Translations under genes and position numbers: made by a program
Notes under the pieces: generated by a model
Told to the model about the DNA's origin: nothing
What the model saw: only the letters and a program-made list of their open reading frames with translations
Databases searched by the model: none
In this document: positions 37,241-50,630 of the stretch, one piece after another
Numbering within the stretch: position 1 is the first letter of the stretch
Layout of the letters: each line of letters begins with the position of its first letter
Source of the DNA: Vespula vulgaris
Taxonomy: Eukaryota; Arthropoda; Insecta; Hymenoptera; Vespidae
Assembly: GCF_905475345.1 (NCBI RefSeq)
Contig: NC_066595.1
Location: 4,358,501 to 4,422,500, forward strand
DNA: 64,000 bases
Reading direction: 5' to 3'

Positions 37241-39850
37241 TACTCAAGGATTAAGATCCACCTCGTGCTGGCTATAGAGAAAAATTACTCGTTCGGAAAT
37301 ATACCGAGCGATGAACAAAAGTCGACCCTACGTCGTTGCGTTTTAACTGCGACCCGTTATTGAAAAGAGATGACAGTCGTAACAGTCATTTATAGCGATG
37401 GAAGTGCTTGTAAACTGTGGATAAAATTAGCCGTGCAGCTCGACCGCAGCCGAATTCAACGATTTACGATCGCTAAGAGTCTAATAAGAACGAGATACGC
37501 CGGTCTACCGATTGGAGGACGGACACCTGTTAATATCAAGAGGTGATGCAAATCTTTCTTTTTATTTTTTCATTTTTTTTCTCTTTATTTTTCATTTTTT
37601 ACCCTCGTTCAAATATTTTACACAACGATCGAATTCCTCCCGTAAGAAAGTTCCCGATGTGAGATTTTTCTCTCTGTTTCTTTTTTATATCTTTCTTTCT
37701 TTTTTTTTTTTTTGTTTTCTTTCGCGCTGGACTTTTTTACGTTCATTATTATCTCGTAGAGACGTTTTCACACATTCGTTTGGATACGACGTAACACAGA
37801 TAAACGCTCGTAAAATATCTAAAGGGCCGTCATAAAGGTACTGTAAATTCCGAAATGAGAGACAGTCGGTATTTTTGACATTATCTTTGGATAATGAAGA
37901 AAAAAAAAGAAACAAGAAAGAAAAGAAAAACAGAATAGTAAATGACGCTGGTTTGAAAGAGGGAATAATTTTGTAACTTGCGTTTTTAACGATTAATACT
38001 TTTGCTTTTCTAAGTTCGTTCGTACGAACAACGCCGTTCATTAATTACCTCAAGATGTCATTTGCGATAGGTCGTCGATTCGGCCGATGAAATGGCATTT
38101 TTCAATGTAACGCTAAGCCAAACGATTTTCTAACATACAGAGAAAGAAAGAAAGAGATAGAGAGACGGAGACAGAGACAGAAAGAGAGGGAGAACATGTA
38201 GAGTCCGGAAATGACTCGATGAATTCGCTATTATTCGAACGAGTTTGTCTAAATTGGAAACAGTGCTCTAGCCCTTTGTGGGTAGTTCTCTCTTACGTGG
38301 GGGTCGCTGTTCGAACAACCGCTCGATGATCCGGAACTCTGCATCGTTAATGTCCGGAAAATCATGTCCGGTGTTGCCGTAAAATTTTTCCTTCTTCTAC
38401 TTCTCCTTCTCCTCCTCTCCCTCCACCTCCTTCTCTTCCTCCTACTCTTTTGCCAGAAGAAAACGCGTTGTCGGTCATTTTTCATCGCCGTCCTCGAACG
38501 TCATTGTCCTCATCACGTTGTACTTTTCTCTTCGTTCCCTGTACACGACCTCGTTAATTCACGTTACACTTCTCGAAAGAATAATAATCTATGTCGAGGT
38601 TCCAAAATAGATGGAATAACATTATCGATAAAAATGATCATCGTACGTTATTATACAATATTATGCATATATATATCGTTATACGAAACAATTGTTTAAG
38701 TATAATTTTATAAACGAGTAAGAAATCTCTTTAAGAAATTAATACGAATATTTTCTACTTTCGACACAACGATAATATTTTATCGGTATTTACATGGTGA
38801 TTTCGAATATCACTCTCGGAAAGTATTAAGACGACTGAAAGATAAATCGTTGTCCTTGTACATATATGTTACGTAGAGGACGTTCTTTTTGTTTATCAGA
38901 ACGACAATGTTTCTTTCGGTCGTTTGCGTCATTACGTTTGGAGGTGACATTCGTGATGTTGCCAGTGATGTTGTTTATAATCTTCGATCGAGTATATCGT
39001 TCTTATATTATTTTCATAGTTTACACTCGCACACATTAGAAATTAATAAATTATAAAATAATACGTAATATTGAAACTATATAATATTTTACCTGTTTCA
39101 CTTTGATTCTTATATTTTTCGTCTAATTTTCTTTTCAAAAGTGTCCTCGCTTATATCTGAGACACAGTTGAGATATAATTTTAATTCGATAGTATCGGAT
39201 ATTAAAAAACGATCTTAGTTCTTAAAAAACAAGATATAAGCGTTACGTTTATAAATAATAATGTTCAAAGTTCCCAGAATTAAAAAGTTACGAAACTTAT
39301 CGTAAGATTTTGGATATATTTTCAAGATACAAAAAAGAAAGAAAGAAAAAGAAAGCGAACATTCATCTTATAACATATAAATTATTAATTATAAATCATG
39401 ATAAAAAATGACAAAATAATTTATTCGTTCGTTTCGATAATTTATATTGTCTAGCCGGTATATATCTATACTAATATTTGACATATATAAATATTTCGAA
39501 ATCGTTGACCTAATTACCAAACTCGTTCACCTACTTTCTCGATCGAGTCTTCTAATATCTTCTCGTTTCCTTTTTCGTTAGCTTAGAAATTCCAATAAAG
39601 TATAATAGATATAATCCAGAGAGAAATCGCCGTCGGTCCGATAAACTGCTTATGTTTTACTCGCGAGTGAGTTATTGCGCGAGGTACGGTATTATTCGTT
39701 CGCGAACCGGCACGAGGAACAAATATCTTGTTTCTTCTATACGTATGAGTGTTTATATGTGTACCTGTGTCTTTCTGTGTTTATGTGTGTGTGTAAAAGA
39801 GAGAAAGAGAGAGAGTACATCGGGGAGTTTAACGCTCGGCGCGAGGATCG

Positions 39851-39885
39851 CACAATGCTCGTGTATGGACACTATGGGCATTGTG
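39851..39885. promoter_or_regulatory. Inverted pair of SOX cores
   Basis: CACAATGC (39851-39858) and its exact reverse complement GCATTGTG (39878-39885) flank a 19-bp spacer that itself contains GTGT-ATGG-ACAC. The geometry would suit a pair of SOX proteins bound on opposite strands. Confidence 0.35.
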
Positions 39886-39964
39886 AGACGCGAGACCGAA
39901 TGAATATGTGCACGATGCATCAAAGAGTTAAGACTCAATGGCGGACCACACAGACCCCGAGTGA

Positions 39965-40029
39965 GAGAAAAAGAAAGAGAAAAAGAAAGAAAGAAAGAAA
40001 GAAAGAGAAAGAGAGAGAGAGAGAGAGAC
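39965..40029. repeat. GAAA then (GA)n tract
   Basis: Compound purine array. Confidence 0.88.
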
Positions 40030-41414
40030 AGTCAGCTTAACGGTTAACGTATTATTATATGGCCGCACGTTAGAGACGGACGTCGCTACGTCGACCGTCA
40101 TTGTCTACGGCCCTTCGACTAGAAAGAAAAGGACGAGCCGAGAACGTGAGTATGGTCCTGACCTTCCAAGATCCCCATATGTTGACCAAAATGTCCTTCC
40201 TCTTGAACCAAGTACTTTCACGTGTTTACTTTCGAAACGTCTTACAAAGATAAAATTTAGTTATCGCATAAGAAAAAGAAACGATCTATTAATTTCCTAT
40301 TAATTTAGGTTGTTCTAATTATTTTCTTAATTTTGCTTTCGCTCGGTTAATTTTGATCGGAATATTTTTTGATTTGAATTTCTTATGTGTACATAGATAC
40401 GTACATATATTCGTGTATATTATTAAATAACGTTGTTACGTAAATGCCGAGTTTCAATGATAAGGATTAAATACACACGCTTGTATATCATTATTTGAGA
40501 TTATATAAAAATGTTGGGAATTATTCAGTAGTAAATAGACTTATACCGTTCTGTTATACATACTCAGATATTTATTTAGTTTTAGGAATGTGAAGAGTAT
40601 CTGCTTTCATTCTCACGTTTTCCCTATCTCGTTCGAGGGTGGACAATGTTATTCTAACGATGTCGAAATCGATTGGATAGATTGACCAACAAGCATAGAA
40701 TAATCTATACAATAATATCATCTGTATGTGTGTGAGTATACGTGAGTAAGGATATATCAAAATCAAAAGAAATTTATATAGATAACATACAATAATCTGT
40801 CTCAAATATCACAATGAAATAAAATGTATTATAAACAGATGATTGAACTAATTTAAAGTGAAATTACGCTTATGTTGGTCATTCATAATAAATGGTGTTA
40901 AATTAACAACTGGCAGTCTATCGATCGCGATTTCGAGATTTAGTCATATTCGATCCATTCCATCCAAGAAGAATTATTAATATTTTTTAAATCATTACAT
41001 ATCAAATATATTGAAACAAATCAAACCATAGGAAAGAAATCAATTTATAGCGGACGATGTAATCGTTTTATTTTAATTTCACGGACATAGACCTATAGGT
41101 TTTAATAATAATATTAAAATTGCTTTCGATTTGTTTTTCTTTCCTTTTCCTTTTTTTTCTTCCTCTCTCTTCCTCTCTCTTTTTCTCTAAATCTCTACAT
41201 GTATTCTATCTATGATTATCAATGCGATTGTATCTCCGAGGGATAGAAAATGCAGTGATTTTGAAAGGAACGAATGGTCCTTAGGTATGATGTCGAAGGT
41301 GGCGGTGATGCTGCCGGTGCGTGTAAAAATAGAAAAGCCGAGCCGGGAACCCGTCCAACTGCATATTACCTCGGACATCGGAATGTATGGTCCTGTGACC
41401 GAGCGTGCTGGTGT

Positions 41415-41416
<2 letters not shown>

Positions 41417-41449
<33 letters not shown>

Positions 41450-41450
41450 C

Positions 41451-41495
<45 letters not shown>

Positions 41496-41514
41496 GAGAG
41501 AGAGAGAAAGAGAA
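41417..41514. repeat. (GAAA)n then (GA)n array
   Basis: Seven GAAA units, two GACA units, then GA. Confidence 0.92.
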
Positions 41515-42217
41515 GAGTTCGTGTTTCACACCCGCTCGCTAGCTAACTCACACGACGAGAAGGATGCGAATTCCGGAGGCTGTTTAAAAATTACAATCTG
41601 TTGTAACGAGTCACCAACTCGTTCTACTCGTGACAAGTAATATAAGCTACCAACGCGTAACATCACTTAACGTCAGATTACGTGACAACAAAATCAAAGT
41701 TGTTTCATCGATTATTACCAATCGTATTGAATAATGAACGTACATAACAGTTTTATAGTTATATCGTGAGAAAGTTTATATATTAACTAAGCTAACTAAG
41801 TTCGATAGAAATTTTCTCTGTGTAATAAGTACATATTATATATTATATATACATGTATATTAGATATATTCTCACGAAATATTTCAATAACACGATAATC
41901 GAATAATATACACGTGAACAGAATGAGACGTCAAGAAAAGCTTCGAGTCTTATTCGCGCGAGATTTTTCTTTGAAAAATTCGTGGAGTAAGGTAATGAAA
42001 CGACAGAACGGTGAATCCGTCGGATGATTTCAGCCAGGAGAAGATGAATAATGGCTGATTCAGCAGGATATCTCGTTTGTCGTCCATTATGGGCGCGAGC
42101 CGATCAACAGTATTTTCGGGTAGTTTATTGTGCGAAATTCTTCACGCCTGCCAATCGACTGTTCGATGCCTACGAACTGTATGTATCTCTGTCTGGCGGG
42201 AAAATAACAAAAGATAT

Positions 42218-42276
42218 ATATATATATACACATATGTATAGATAGATAGATAGATAGATAGATAAAAAGATAAAAA
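42218..42276. repeat. TA/CA then (GATA)n
   Basis: Six GATA units after a short TA/CA tract. Confidence 0.88.
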
Positions 42277-42772
42277 GATAGACCCTTCTCGACGGATGGA
42301 TGTATGCATGATTGTATAGTGTACCTACCGGATATAATCCTGCATAGAGAAGAAAAAAAAGTAGGTACTATCTGCTACGGTAAAAAAAGAAAAAGGAAAA
42401 AGAAAAAGAAAAGAAAGCATCAGTCTATGCGTTCGTTCGAGCGCGATATATTGAATGTTTTGGAAACATAAGTATACGGAAGGGTGCACGCGATAGAAAA
42501 GTTGTTATTCCGTTTCGACACGGAAGGGTACCCATTCTATCGTAGGCTAGTAGCATGGAAAAGGGAGAAGAAACGAAAGCTTCAAGTTTTGCCAAAAATT
42601 ACGGACGAACGAAGATATATCGAAGAACAAGGTAGAAACATCTGGCAAGGTTGTTCCACAATTCAAAAAAGGAATTACGGCTTCTTGAGTAATTATCAAT
42701 CTTTGTATTTTACGATCCTACTTATGATTAAATTGGTAATCGATCCGATGTATTATACACACATATACATAG

Positions 42773-42795
42773 GCAGGTAGGTAGGTAGGTAGATA
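42773..42795. repeat. (GTAG)n
   Basis: About five GTAG units. Confidence 0.88.
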
Positions 42796-42879
42796 ATTTC
42801 ATTATTTCCAAATGAGATGACAATGGAAAATATATTAAAATCGTTCTCACGGTAGACGGAGACTTTTTCGTACAGCGCA

Positions 42880-42885
<6 letters not shown>

Positions 42886-42923
<38 letters not shown>
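42886..42923. repeat. (TA)n microsatellite
   Basis: Pure TA. Confidence 0.9.
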
Positions 42924-42926
<3 letters not shown>

Positions 42927-43045
42927 TTTTCCTTTCTTTCTTCCTTCTAGAGAATCTTAATAGATGCTCGAGTCGACCAGTCCTCATGTTCATGGTCAAA
43001 GAATATCAAAATGCGGATGGTAGAAAGAACATATGAAAAAAAGAA

Positions 43046-43055
43046 GAGAGTGAGT

Positions 43056-43106
<51 letters not shown>
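43046..43106. repeat. (GAGT)n then (GA)n
   Basis: Pure GA over about 40 bp. Confidence 0.9.
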
Positions 43107-45065
43107 GAGTAGCCGGTGCTCGAGATGAGCCAGGACAATGTATCGAGATGTTATCTCGCTTTGATCGTAGAAAGGGGTTTTCTAGGTATCCAACCCTCTC
43201 CTGCAGAGTATCTTGGTAAGGTCTGCCGCGGAGAAGCGGCTAGCTCCCTATATAACAGAGGCTCCCTCCTATTCCACTCCCTTTCCGTTCCAATCAGTTT
43301 GAAAAGGTGCTTGCACGAGCGGGACTCATTCGGTGGCAGAACGTCTCGCTTACTCCTTCCTTGGGATCCACGGTCCACTGCTCTCGACGATCCTTCTCGT
43401 TTGCCCAACCAAAGTATCGTGTATCGGTCACAAAAAAAGTCGTATTCATAGGCAAGGACGTTGCCTATATTATTACCTCCGAGAAGTGGATACATCGTAG
43501 CATCGAATTCCTTTCGGAGTTGGAACAGTTACGTTGGCGGGGGTTAGGAGAGGGGATGAGAGAAGGAGAAGGGAGGAAGGAGAAAGATAGATATATACAT
43601 ATAAATATGTAAACCGACTGGAGGATTCATTCATCAGAAATCGTTATCATTAAACACGTACAACATCAATGTACGATACGAACAATCGTCTTACGACAAA
43701 TTACTCACTCTCCTTTCTTCTTTTCTTTTCTTTTCTTTTTTTTTATTCATTCGTTCGTTCGTTTTCTCTTTCGTTGCTTTTCAAAAATATCTATAGAAAT
43801 TCGGAGCTGACCAAAAGAAGATACGACATTAATTCGTAATAGGAAGTGACATCGGCTTAATAATAAAAAAAGAGAAAAAGAAAAAAAAGTCTCTTCTTTT
43901 TCATAGCCAGAGATACGAGATCGTGATACTGTCGTCCGTTTGGAGGAGACGAGGAGCCCCATGTATTCTCTCTCGTCGGCTTATCTCGCACTGGTGGAGG
44001 TGTCCCGCGAAGGAGTGAAATCATTGACGAAACAAAAGAGAAGCGACAGAGAGAAAGGGAGAGGGAGAGAAGGAGAGAAAGAGAGAAAGAAGAGGGAGAG
44101 TGGCGGGGGTGGGTGTCAGGAGCGGCACGTCTACTCTTCGCCACAATGCCAGGTATATACTATTATATATCTCCGAGTATAAGTAGAATACAAAAGCGTG
44201 TCTCTTTTCACAGTGTGTCTCAAGACGACCTTTTATTTTCGTCCTTTGGATATCGGAGCAACGCCTCCGACGCGAGAAAAAAACGTAGCTCGTTCGAAAG
44301 AAAAGATAAAAGTAGAAAGAGAGAGAGAGAGAGAGAGATTGCGATCGATCGATATCGTTCCCTTCGAATACGGCTACGATTTATCCCATAGATCCACGCA
44401 TTGTTTGCTTCGAACACTGTGAAACGTTTCGTCTATCACGCTTTTATTCCAATCTTAAGATCGAAATAGTTTTTCGGTAAGAAAAATGAAACACCTTTTG
44501 AAGGTCGTTAGCAAGAAAAAAAAAGGTCACTTGGTTTGTATCCAAAACGTCCTAGAGTCCCGTCATATGACATTGAAAGAATATTTATACGAGTACACAT
44601 ACGTATTTACATACATACGTAATAGGTATTTACATTTTCTCTGTTATTCCAAAAACAATCTTATCGCTTCCAGGAACTTCGAATACGACGAAATTGTGAA
44701 TATATTTTTTTTATTTATTAGCGAGTTTATTATAGGTTAAGAGATGAAAATGTGTTTCGTAACGTTGTTTTTCGACATTCGTAGAGGAACATTCGTCTAA
44801 GGGAACAACAACACCGTGTGAAAATACATATAAGAATATTCTATACGTGGTTATAGCGATCTATGTATATATATATATATATATGTATAAGTAGATATAG
44901 TTAAATGGTATGTGTATACAATATCGTTGTAAGAAAGTTGGCATAAATCAAAAAGCGGAGAAGAAGAACGAGCGAAGAAGAACCGGCTAACGAGAAGGAA
45001 GAGGCGGAACGATTCCGCGCTGCCGCGTCGTACTCTTGTCCGGTTGGTCCGGTCCAGAGATAGAT

Positions 45066-45080
45066 AAAGAAAGAGAGAGA

Positions 45081-45127
<47 letters not shown>
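45066..45127. repeat. (GA)n microsatellite
   Basis: Nearly pure GA. Confidence 0.92.
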
Positions 45128-46373
45128 TAGAGAAGGCTCGCACGTCGCGCAAATTCTTCTTTTGCCCTTCGAAATATACCAGCCGCCTTCCTTGGGGGAC
45201 CTCCCGTCGTCATCCTGGTGTTCGTCATACGCGAGCAACGCATATGAACGAGAACGAGAGAGGATCTGGCTGAGGTTGAACGCTACACGGGGAGTATTTG
45301 TCGAAAGTAGTCTTCGGGAAGGCGTTGCGGTAGGCCTGAACGTGTTCTATACGTGTCTTACCCTACTTGGGGTGCGATTGTTTATAGACGATAACTATGA
45401 GAGAGATACTTTTAACCTTTCTTGAGATTCTTAGCCTCTAGAAAAGTTTTACAAAATTTTTTTTATATATCGATATAGGATATACCTACTTGGAATAATT
45501 TTTATTCGAATAATTTTTTACGATTGATGGATGCGATTATAATGCAAATATATTTTTGTGATATAACAATCGGAATTTTATTTAATAATAGTATTAATGT
45601 TATCTGTTAAATCTTAAATGCTAATCGATTATATGGAGAATGATGTGTGTATATATATATATATGCATCTTCATTATCCTTCATTCAATAGAGACAAATA
45701 AGATCTGTCAAGGATAGATAATAGCTCGACTATTAATTTACAAGAAACAAAGCTATGTCACTTGGGAAGGTTAACATCTAAAGATTAGAGCAACCTCTTA
45801 AGTACTTACCTAACTCTCGATTCGCTCGATTGGCTCCTAGCCCTAACCAACAATTTGCGGACCCTTCGAAAACTGGCCGACCACAAATCGTCGGGGCCAT
45901 CGTGAATAAGAACGTATGCTACCCCTTTGACTTTATGCGTCATACGCAAAGGCACTTGTTTGGGGGTCTTGAATGTCTCGCGCGTAACCCACGGTACTCG
46001 AGTCTTCTAAGCCGAGAATTATTTTCTCAGGACACCCCCTTTATTCGATCGACGCCCCTTTTCAAAGGTTTTCTCTTCCTCTTTAAATAAAGAGAAGAAG
46101 AGAGAAAAGAAAAAAACCACGAAGAAAGAACAGTCAAAATTTACAATAATCTTTGCAAAAAATTGAAATGACCGATCGTTTCAACGACGACAATTTCCCA
46201 ACGATAGATGTTAATTAATTGTTAATGACTAAAAAATTGAACGCGATCGATCGAATAACAATATCAAAGAAGTCGATCTATTGAACAAATAGTTTACTTG
46301 GATTTCGTTCGTTAATCCGTAGATAATCTCTATGCCATCATAGGAGCACGTCTTTCCAACATCTTTCGACGAC

Positions 46374-46430
46374 GGACAATGGAAGATACGGTTTGTTGCA
46401 CGAATGCCAAAAATTTTCTATCCATTGTCC
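46374..46430. promoter_or_regulatory. Inverted pair of SOX sites
   Basis: GGACAATGG (46374-46382) and CCATTGTCC (46422-46430) are exact reverse complements. Both contain the full SOX core, separated by 39 bp of AT-rich sequence that includes TTTGTTG. Confidence 0.4.
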
Positions 46431-47234
46431 ATGCGGCGATACCTTTGCTTCTATAACAAAAGGAAAATCCAAGAATGCTATAGGAAGTACGCTGTGGAGA
46501 ACTATTGTTCGCGAAAAAAAAAAAGGAAAAAAGAAAGAACGTGTATCCGTATTTTGTGGGAACGTTCTTTGAAATTGTTTACCAAATGTTATGTTTGCCA
46601 GTTTTGTTTTGTATCGTATCAATACGAGTTAGCTCTTATACAGAAAATATAAGGTCGACCTAATCACTATTATTATTACTGTTAATATTATTATTAATAT
46701 TATTAGTAACGTCACGATACAAAAGGAACTTTACTTACGAAACGATCACACTTAACGCGTTCGAGATAAAAGAGAAGAAAAAAAAACGAAAGAAAAAAAA
46801 GATGGAGAGAAAAGAAAAATAAATAAAAAAAAATACGATCGTGCGTGTAATCCGAAACAATAATTTGTGAGCGGGTGACAAGCGATTCATTGATAGCTCA
46901 ACGTGACAGAAAAAACGTGTAACGGTGGGAAATATCGAAAGAATAAAAGAGAACGAAGGGACGTGCCGGGGGTGGAGTCGTTCTCCACGGGGTGTCAGGA
47001 ATTTTTAAGATGACCTTCGTTACGTTTCCTTTGCTTTGGGAGGAAAGCATTTTAGGTTGGGGGAAAGGGGAGAGACTGTCTCGGCCAGACAGGCTGGCAC
47101 CAGCATTTACATTGGCGTAAAACGTTTTCTCTCGAGTAACTCCGATACGATCCCCCTGTACTACGTTTACTCTTTCTACGCTTATGAATCGTTTCTATCT
47201 CTAATCCTATTACTACTATTAACGGTACACAAAA

Positions 47235-47295
47235 GGAAAAGAAAGAAAAAAAGAAAGAAAGAAAGAAAGAAAAAAAGAAAGAAAGAAAGAAAAGA
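47235..47295. repeat. (GAAA)n array
   Basis: Imperfect GAAA units. Confidence 0.88.
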
Positions 47296-47752
47296 TACAA
47301 TGGTACACCATCAAACGCAAAAAGCTGTTCTAACGTGACCCAACGTTTCTCGATAATGATTATAAGATTTGTCCGACAGATTAATGGATAATATTTAACC
47401 CTTAAAAGTTGTCACAAAAGGGAAGGACAACTAAAAAGTAACTAAATGCGATTAATTGTTTTGATCTTTTATTAAATAAACACCTTTGGAAATTTCATTT
47501 CCATTATAATGATCATCGAGTTTTCGAATGATAATAATAATAATTAGTAATAATAGGATTGAAAGAAAATTCATTTGTCGGTAATAAATTCGTAAAAGTA
47601 AAGAGTAATCGTCGAACGATAAATCAAAAGATTCTGAACTTTCGAAAGTAATAGTCTAGTTTGTTGAAACTTGTAATCGATCGGTCGAACGACGAAACCG
47701 CGAATCGTTGGTGCTCGACACACCCATGAACGCTATCTGCTCGTTGTTGCCA

Positions 47753-47960
47753 ACAATGGGTCGAACGCGCATCGGAGTTGACTCTGTGCGTGTAAGGTAT
47801 ATGTGTACGTGCATGCGTGTATGTATGAACGCGTGCGTGTCGGTGGCGTAACGCGCGTAATGTAATTATGGTACACGAAGCACGGAAGGTAGTCACCGCC
47901 ATAATGGGCAATTGTCCCCGGCGAATGGTGCTACAATGGCGGATTTCATTGCCGTTAACA
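47753..47960. promoter_or_regulatory. SOX-core cluster
   Basis: ACAATGG occurs at 47753-47759 and 47933-47939, with CAATTGTCC near 47909 and TTCATTGCC near 47945. The block is unique and CpG-rich, unlike the flanking AT-rich sequence. Confidence 0.35.
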
Positions 47961-48874
47961 ACTGACTGTCCAAATACGACGTGCAGCTCGCGCCCGGACA
48001 ATAAGCGACCGCTGTCCGGATCAGGTTCTCTTTATAACTTGGACGTCGTTTATCAGCTTCTCGCCAGGGTCAGTAGTCTTGGGTCCACTTTTTTTTATTT
48101 CCTTTTTTTTTTCTTTTTTTACTCCTTTTTTTTCCTTCTTCTTCTCTCTTTCTCTCTCTCTCTCTCTATCTTGATTTTAGTCTTTCCATTTGCATCTTCT
48201 ATCTCTTTCTCTCTCTCTATATGTATATATATACATCCCATTCTTATTGCGAGATATTCTAGTTTTCGAAAGATTCCATTCGAGAGGATTCTTAGTTGTA
48301 AACAATCATTTGAGAAGCATAGAATAGAGATTTATTCATGATATGCCTATGTTTATCTTTTCACGGTTAACCCGACGGAAAGCAATGTCGATATAGGGTG
48401 AAAGAATTTAAACGGTTAGAAAGGAGTGACTTTTTAGGACGAGATACACACAAATAGATGACAATCGTATATTTATATAAAACTCGTTTTGAAATATCAT
48501 AACTGGATTAGAGATTCTATCGTTCGCGCTTTATATAAACCTTTCGATCTTTATCTATCCATTAGGAAATCCGGTCTTGTTTACAACGAGGGAAATATAA
48601 TGGGGAAAAAGAACGAAGAGAAGTTAATGTCGAGGAATACCAAGCAACGTCAGAGGTAAAAGAAGGGAAGAATACTCATAACTGACCGATCGGACTAGTT
48701 TGCACGTATGAATAATTGTGTATTGCCATCTCGTAGCTACTCGTGTGTCTCTGACTATTGTATTATGCCACAGTATATAGACATGTACATACATATAATG
48801 CGTCCATATATACAAATGTATGTACGTAAAGAGATTTGTGTTGCATCGACAGATGTTGCTTCTCCTCAATGTTT

Positions 48875-48879
<5 letters not shown>

Positions 48880-48924
<45 letters not shown>
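48880..48924. repeat. (GT)n then (TA)n
   Basis: About 20 TA units. Confidence 0.92.
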
Positions 48925-48928
<4 letters not shown>

Positions 48929-49155
48929 TTTGTCGTGAATAAAAAAGTTACCTAGGGATCTTAGCATAGAATAGCAATCGGAAAGGTGTCGTCCAATTAC
49001 GAACGTATCGTAATACTTATTTACTTCATTAGCACAGTATTGGCTTCTGTCTTGATGGTGTGTTAGGAAATTAGTTCTTTACGGTGTGCGATCGCAACGA
49101 TATACCCATAGCGGTGTTAATCAACTTCCTCCTTCCGAACATCGAGCCACCCTCG

Positions 49156-49220
49156 ATGAAAGAGAGAAAAGAGAGAGAGAGAAAGAGGGAAAGCGAGAGA
49201 AAGAGGAAAAGAAAGAAGAA

Positions 49221-49261
<41 letters not shown>

Positions 49262-49262
49262 T
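49156..49262. repeat. (GA)n tract
   Basis: Interrupted, then pure GA over about 34 bp. Confidence 0.9.
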
Positions 49263-49433
49263 GAAAAGAATGGAAAGGGGAAAAAAAGGTCGGAACGAAC
49301 GAACGAGGAGAGAAGGCAGTCTTATCGGGAATCGAAGCGATCGAGCCGAGGATAATTCGCACGAGCGAACAAAACGGCTCGCGATATTCGAGCGTGGCAT
49401 AGGTGAGCGTAATTATATCCTTTGAATTCGTTC

Positions 49434-49440
49434 ACAATGG
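49434..49440 (+). promoter_or_regulatory. SOX core ACAATGG
   Basis: An exact ACAATGG core preceded by CCTTTGAA, in a non-repetitive stretch between GA and TA tracts. A related CACAATGCC lies at about 49812-49820. Confidence 0.22.
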
Positions 49441-49505
49441 CCTCGGGCCAGTCATTGAAAGTCGAGTACCTGTGCCTCTCTTGTGAAGTTCCACCGGTGC
49501 GGCCG

Positions 49506-49508
<3 letters not shown>

Positions 49509-49552
<44 letters not shown>
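49509..49552. repeat. (TA)n microsatellite
   Basis: About 21 TA units directly after a GC-rich GCGGCCGC motif (49500-49507). Confidence 0.92.
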
Positions 49553-49553
<1 letters not shown>

Positions 49554-49559
49554 GTATAA

Positions 49560-49638
49560 GGAAGAGAAGAAGAAGAGAAAGAGGAGAGGAAAAGAAGGAA
49601 GAAGAGAAAGAGGAGAAGAAAGAGGAAGAGGAGGAGGA
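49560..49638. repeat. GAA/GAG purine block
   Basis: Mirrored 80 bp further on by a CTC array, so the two could pair in single strands. Confidence 0.85.
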
Positions 49639-49717
49639 CTGCATTTAATGCGTAATTAAATTCTGTTTGGCATCGACTCTCCTTTTATTTCTCTCTCGTC
49701 CCCACCAGGGACTCCAC

Positions 49718-49798
49718 CACCTCCTCCTCCTCCTTCTTCTTCTCCTTCTCCTCCTCCTCCTCCTCCTCCTCCTCCTCCTCCTCTTCCTTCTCTTCCTC
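49718..49798. repeat. (CTC)n/(CTT)n array
   Basis: Pure CTC over about 40 bp. Confidence 0.9.
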
Positions 49799-50469
49799 GT
49801 TGTCGCTGCACCACAATGCCGACGCCATTGATGACGGAAAAAGCTGGCTAATGCGACGGCACTCTCGCGATACCAGTCCTTTCTCTTTCTTTCTCTCTTT
49901 CTTTCCTCTTAACGGATATCACGTAAGATCGACGAATAAAGAGAGCGATCTAAGGGAGCCTTGATTGCCCTCGTTCGCGTAAAAATCGACCTTACAGAAT
50001 ATCGATTCGATTACAAATGACGTTTTGTTATAAAGAGTTTAACTCGTTACGAGAAAAGAAAAAACTTCGTATCATACTTTTTTTCTGACAGAGAAAAAGA
50101 GAGAGAGAAGAAGGAGGGAGGGAAGGAGGGAGGGAGGGAGAGTCGGCATTGTTTAATTAGACGTTTTAATCGACGAATCACAGAATTAAGTTTAAAGACA
50201 TTGGATATATAAATTTGTCAAATTTCGTTCTCTTCTTTCGTATATATATTTTTTTATATAGGATTCAAAAAGAAAGAGCATGTCTTAGAGACTCACTTCG
50301 TCGTCAGGTTTTTTACGATCGTCGATTGTGAGTTTTGAAAAGGGATAAATCAAAGTTACAAAGGACGAAAGTTGAATCGAGAAGAAAGATTGAATTAAAG
50401 CCGTTAATTGCACTTGGTTTTCATATTTCGCGTTGAGAAAAGTTCGCGATTAGTATCGATGGTAGTGCC

Positions 50470-50630
50470 CCATTGTCAAATTTATTCCCCTCGATCATGC
50501 TCTTTACTTTTACATCTCCTTCTGTTTTATTTCTTTAAAACACGAATGCAAAGTGGACGAACGCCTTGGCCGATAATGCAAACCGGTATTACATAGAGCC
50601 ATTGTCGCTGCTTGTGAACGAGACCATTGT
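50470..50630. promoter_or_regulatory. Mixed SOX and POU-like site cluster
   Basis: CCATTGT occurs at 50470-50476, 50599-50605 and 50624-50630. ATGCAAA, the core half of the POU octamer, occurs at 50546-50552 and 50576-50582, exactly 30 bp apart. The whole block is unique sequence of about 160 bp, a classic arrangement for a SOX/POU-responsive enhancer. Function is inferred. Confidence 0.42.

Larger units (their letters stand above)
36960..46370. other. Gene-free stretch with scattered islands
   Basis: Includes a long TTTC array, an AT-rich region 38600-39640 nearly free of repeats, a SOX-core inverted pair at 39851, and a non-repetitive island 41210-41415 open in more than one frame. Another island (43110-43550) contains TATATAA at 43249 and TCAGTT at 43294. 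No gene is recognised. Confidence 0.55.

Noticed and set aside
36885..37277. Lys/Glu- or Phe/Leu-rich frames on both strands
   Set aside because: They arise from the TTTC array and are open in several frames.
41212..41640. Plus-strand frame of 142 codons
   Set aside because: The first 68 residues are non-repetitive, but overlapping frames are open too and no family is recognised; the rest is GAAA/GA repeat.
43249..43299. TATATAA and TCAGTT as a core promoter
   Set aside because: The 47-bp distance between the TATA start and the initiator A is too long, and no downstream gene is recognised.
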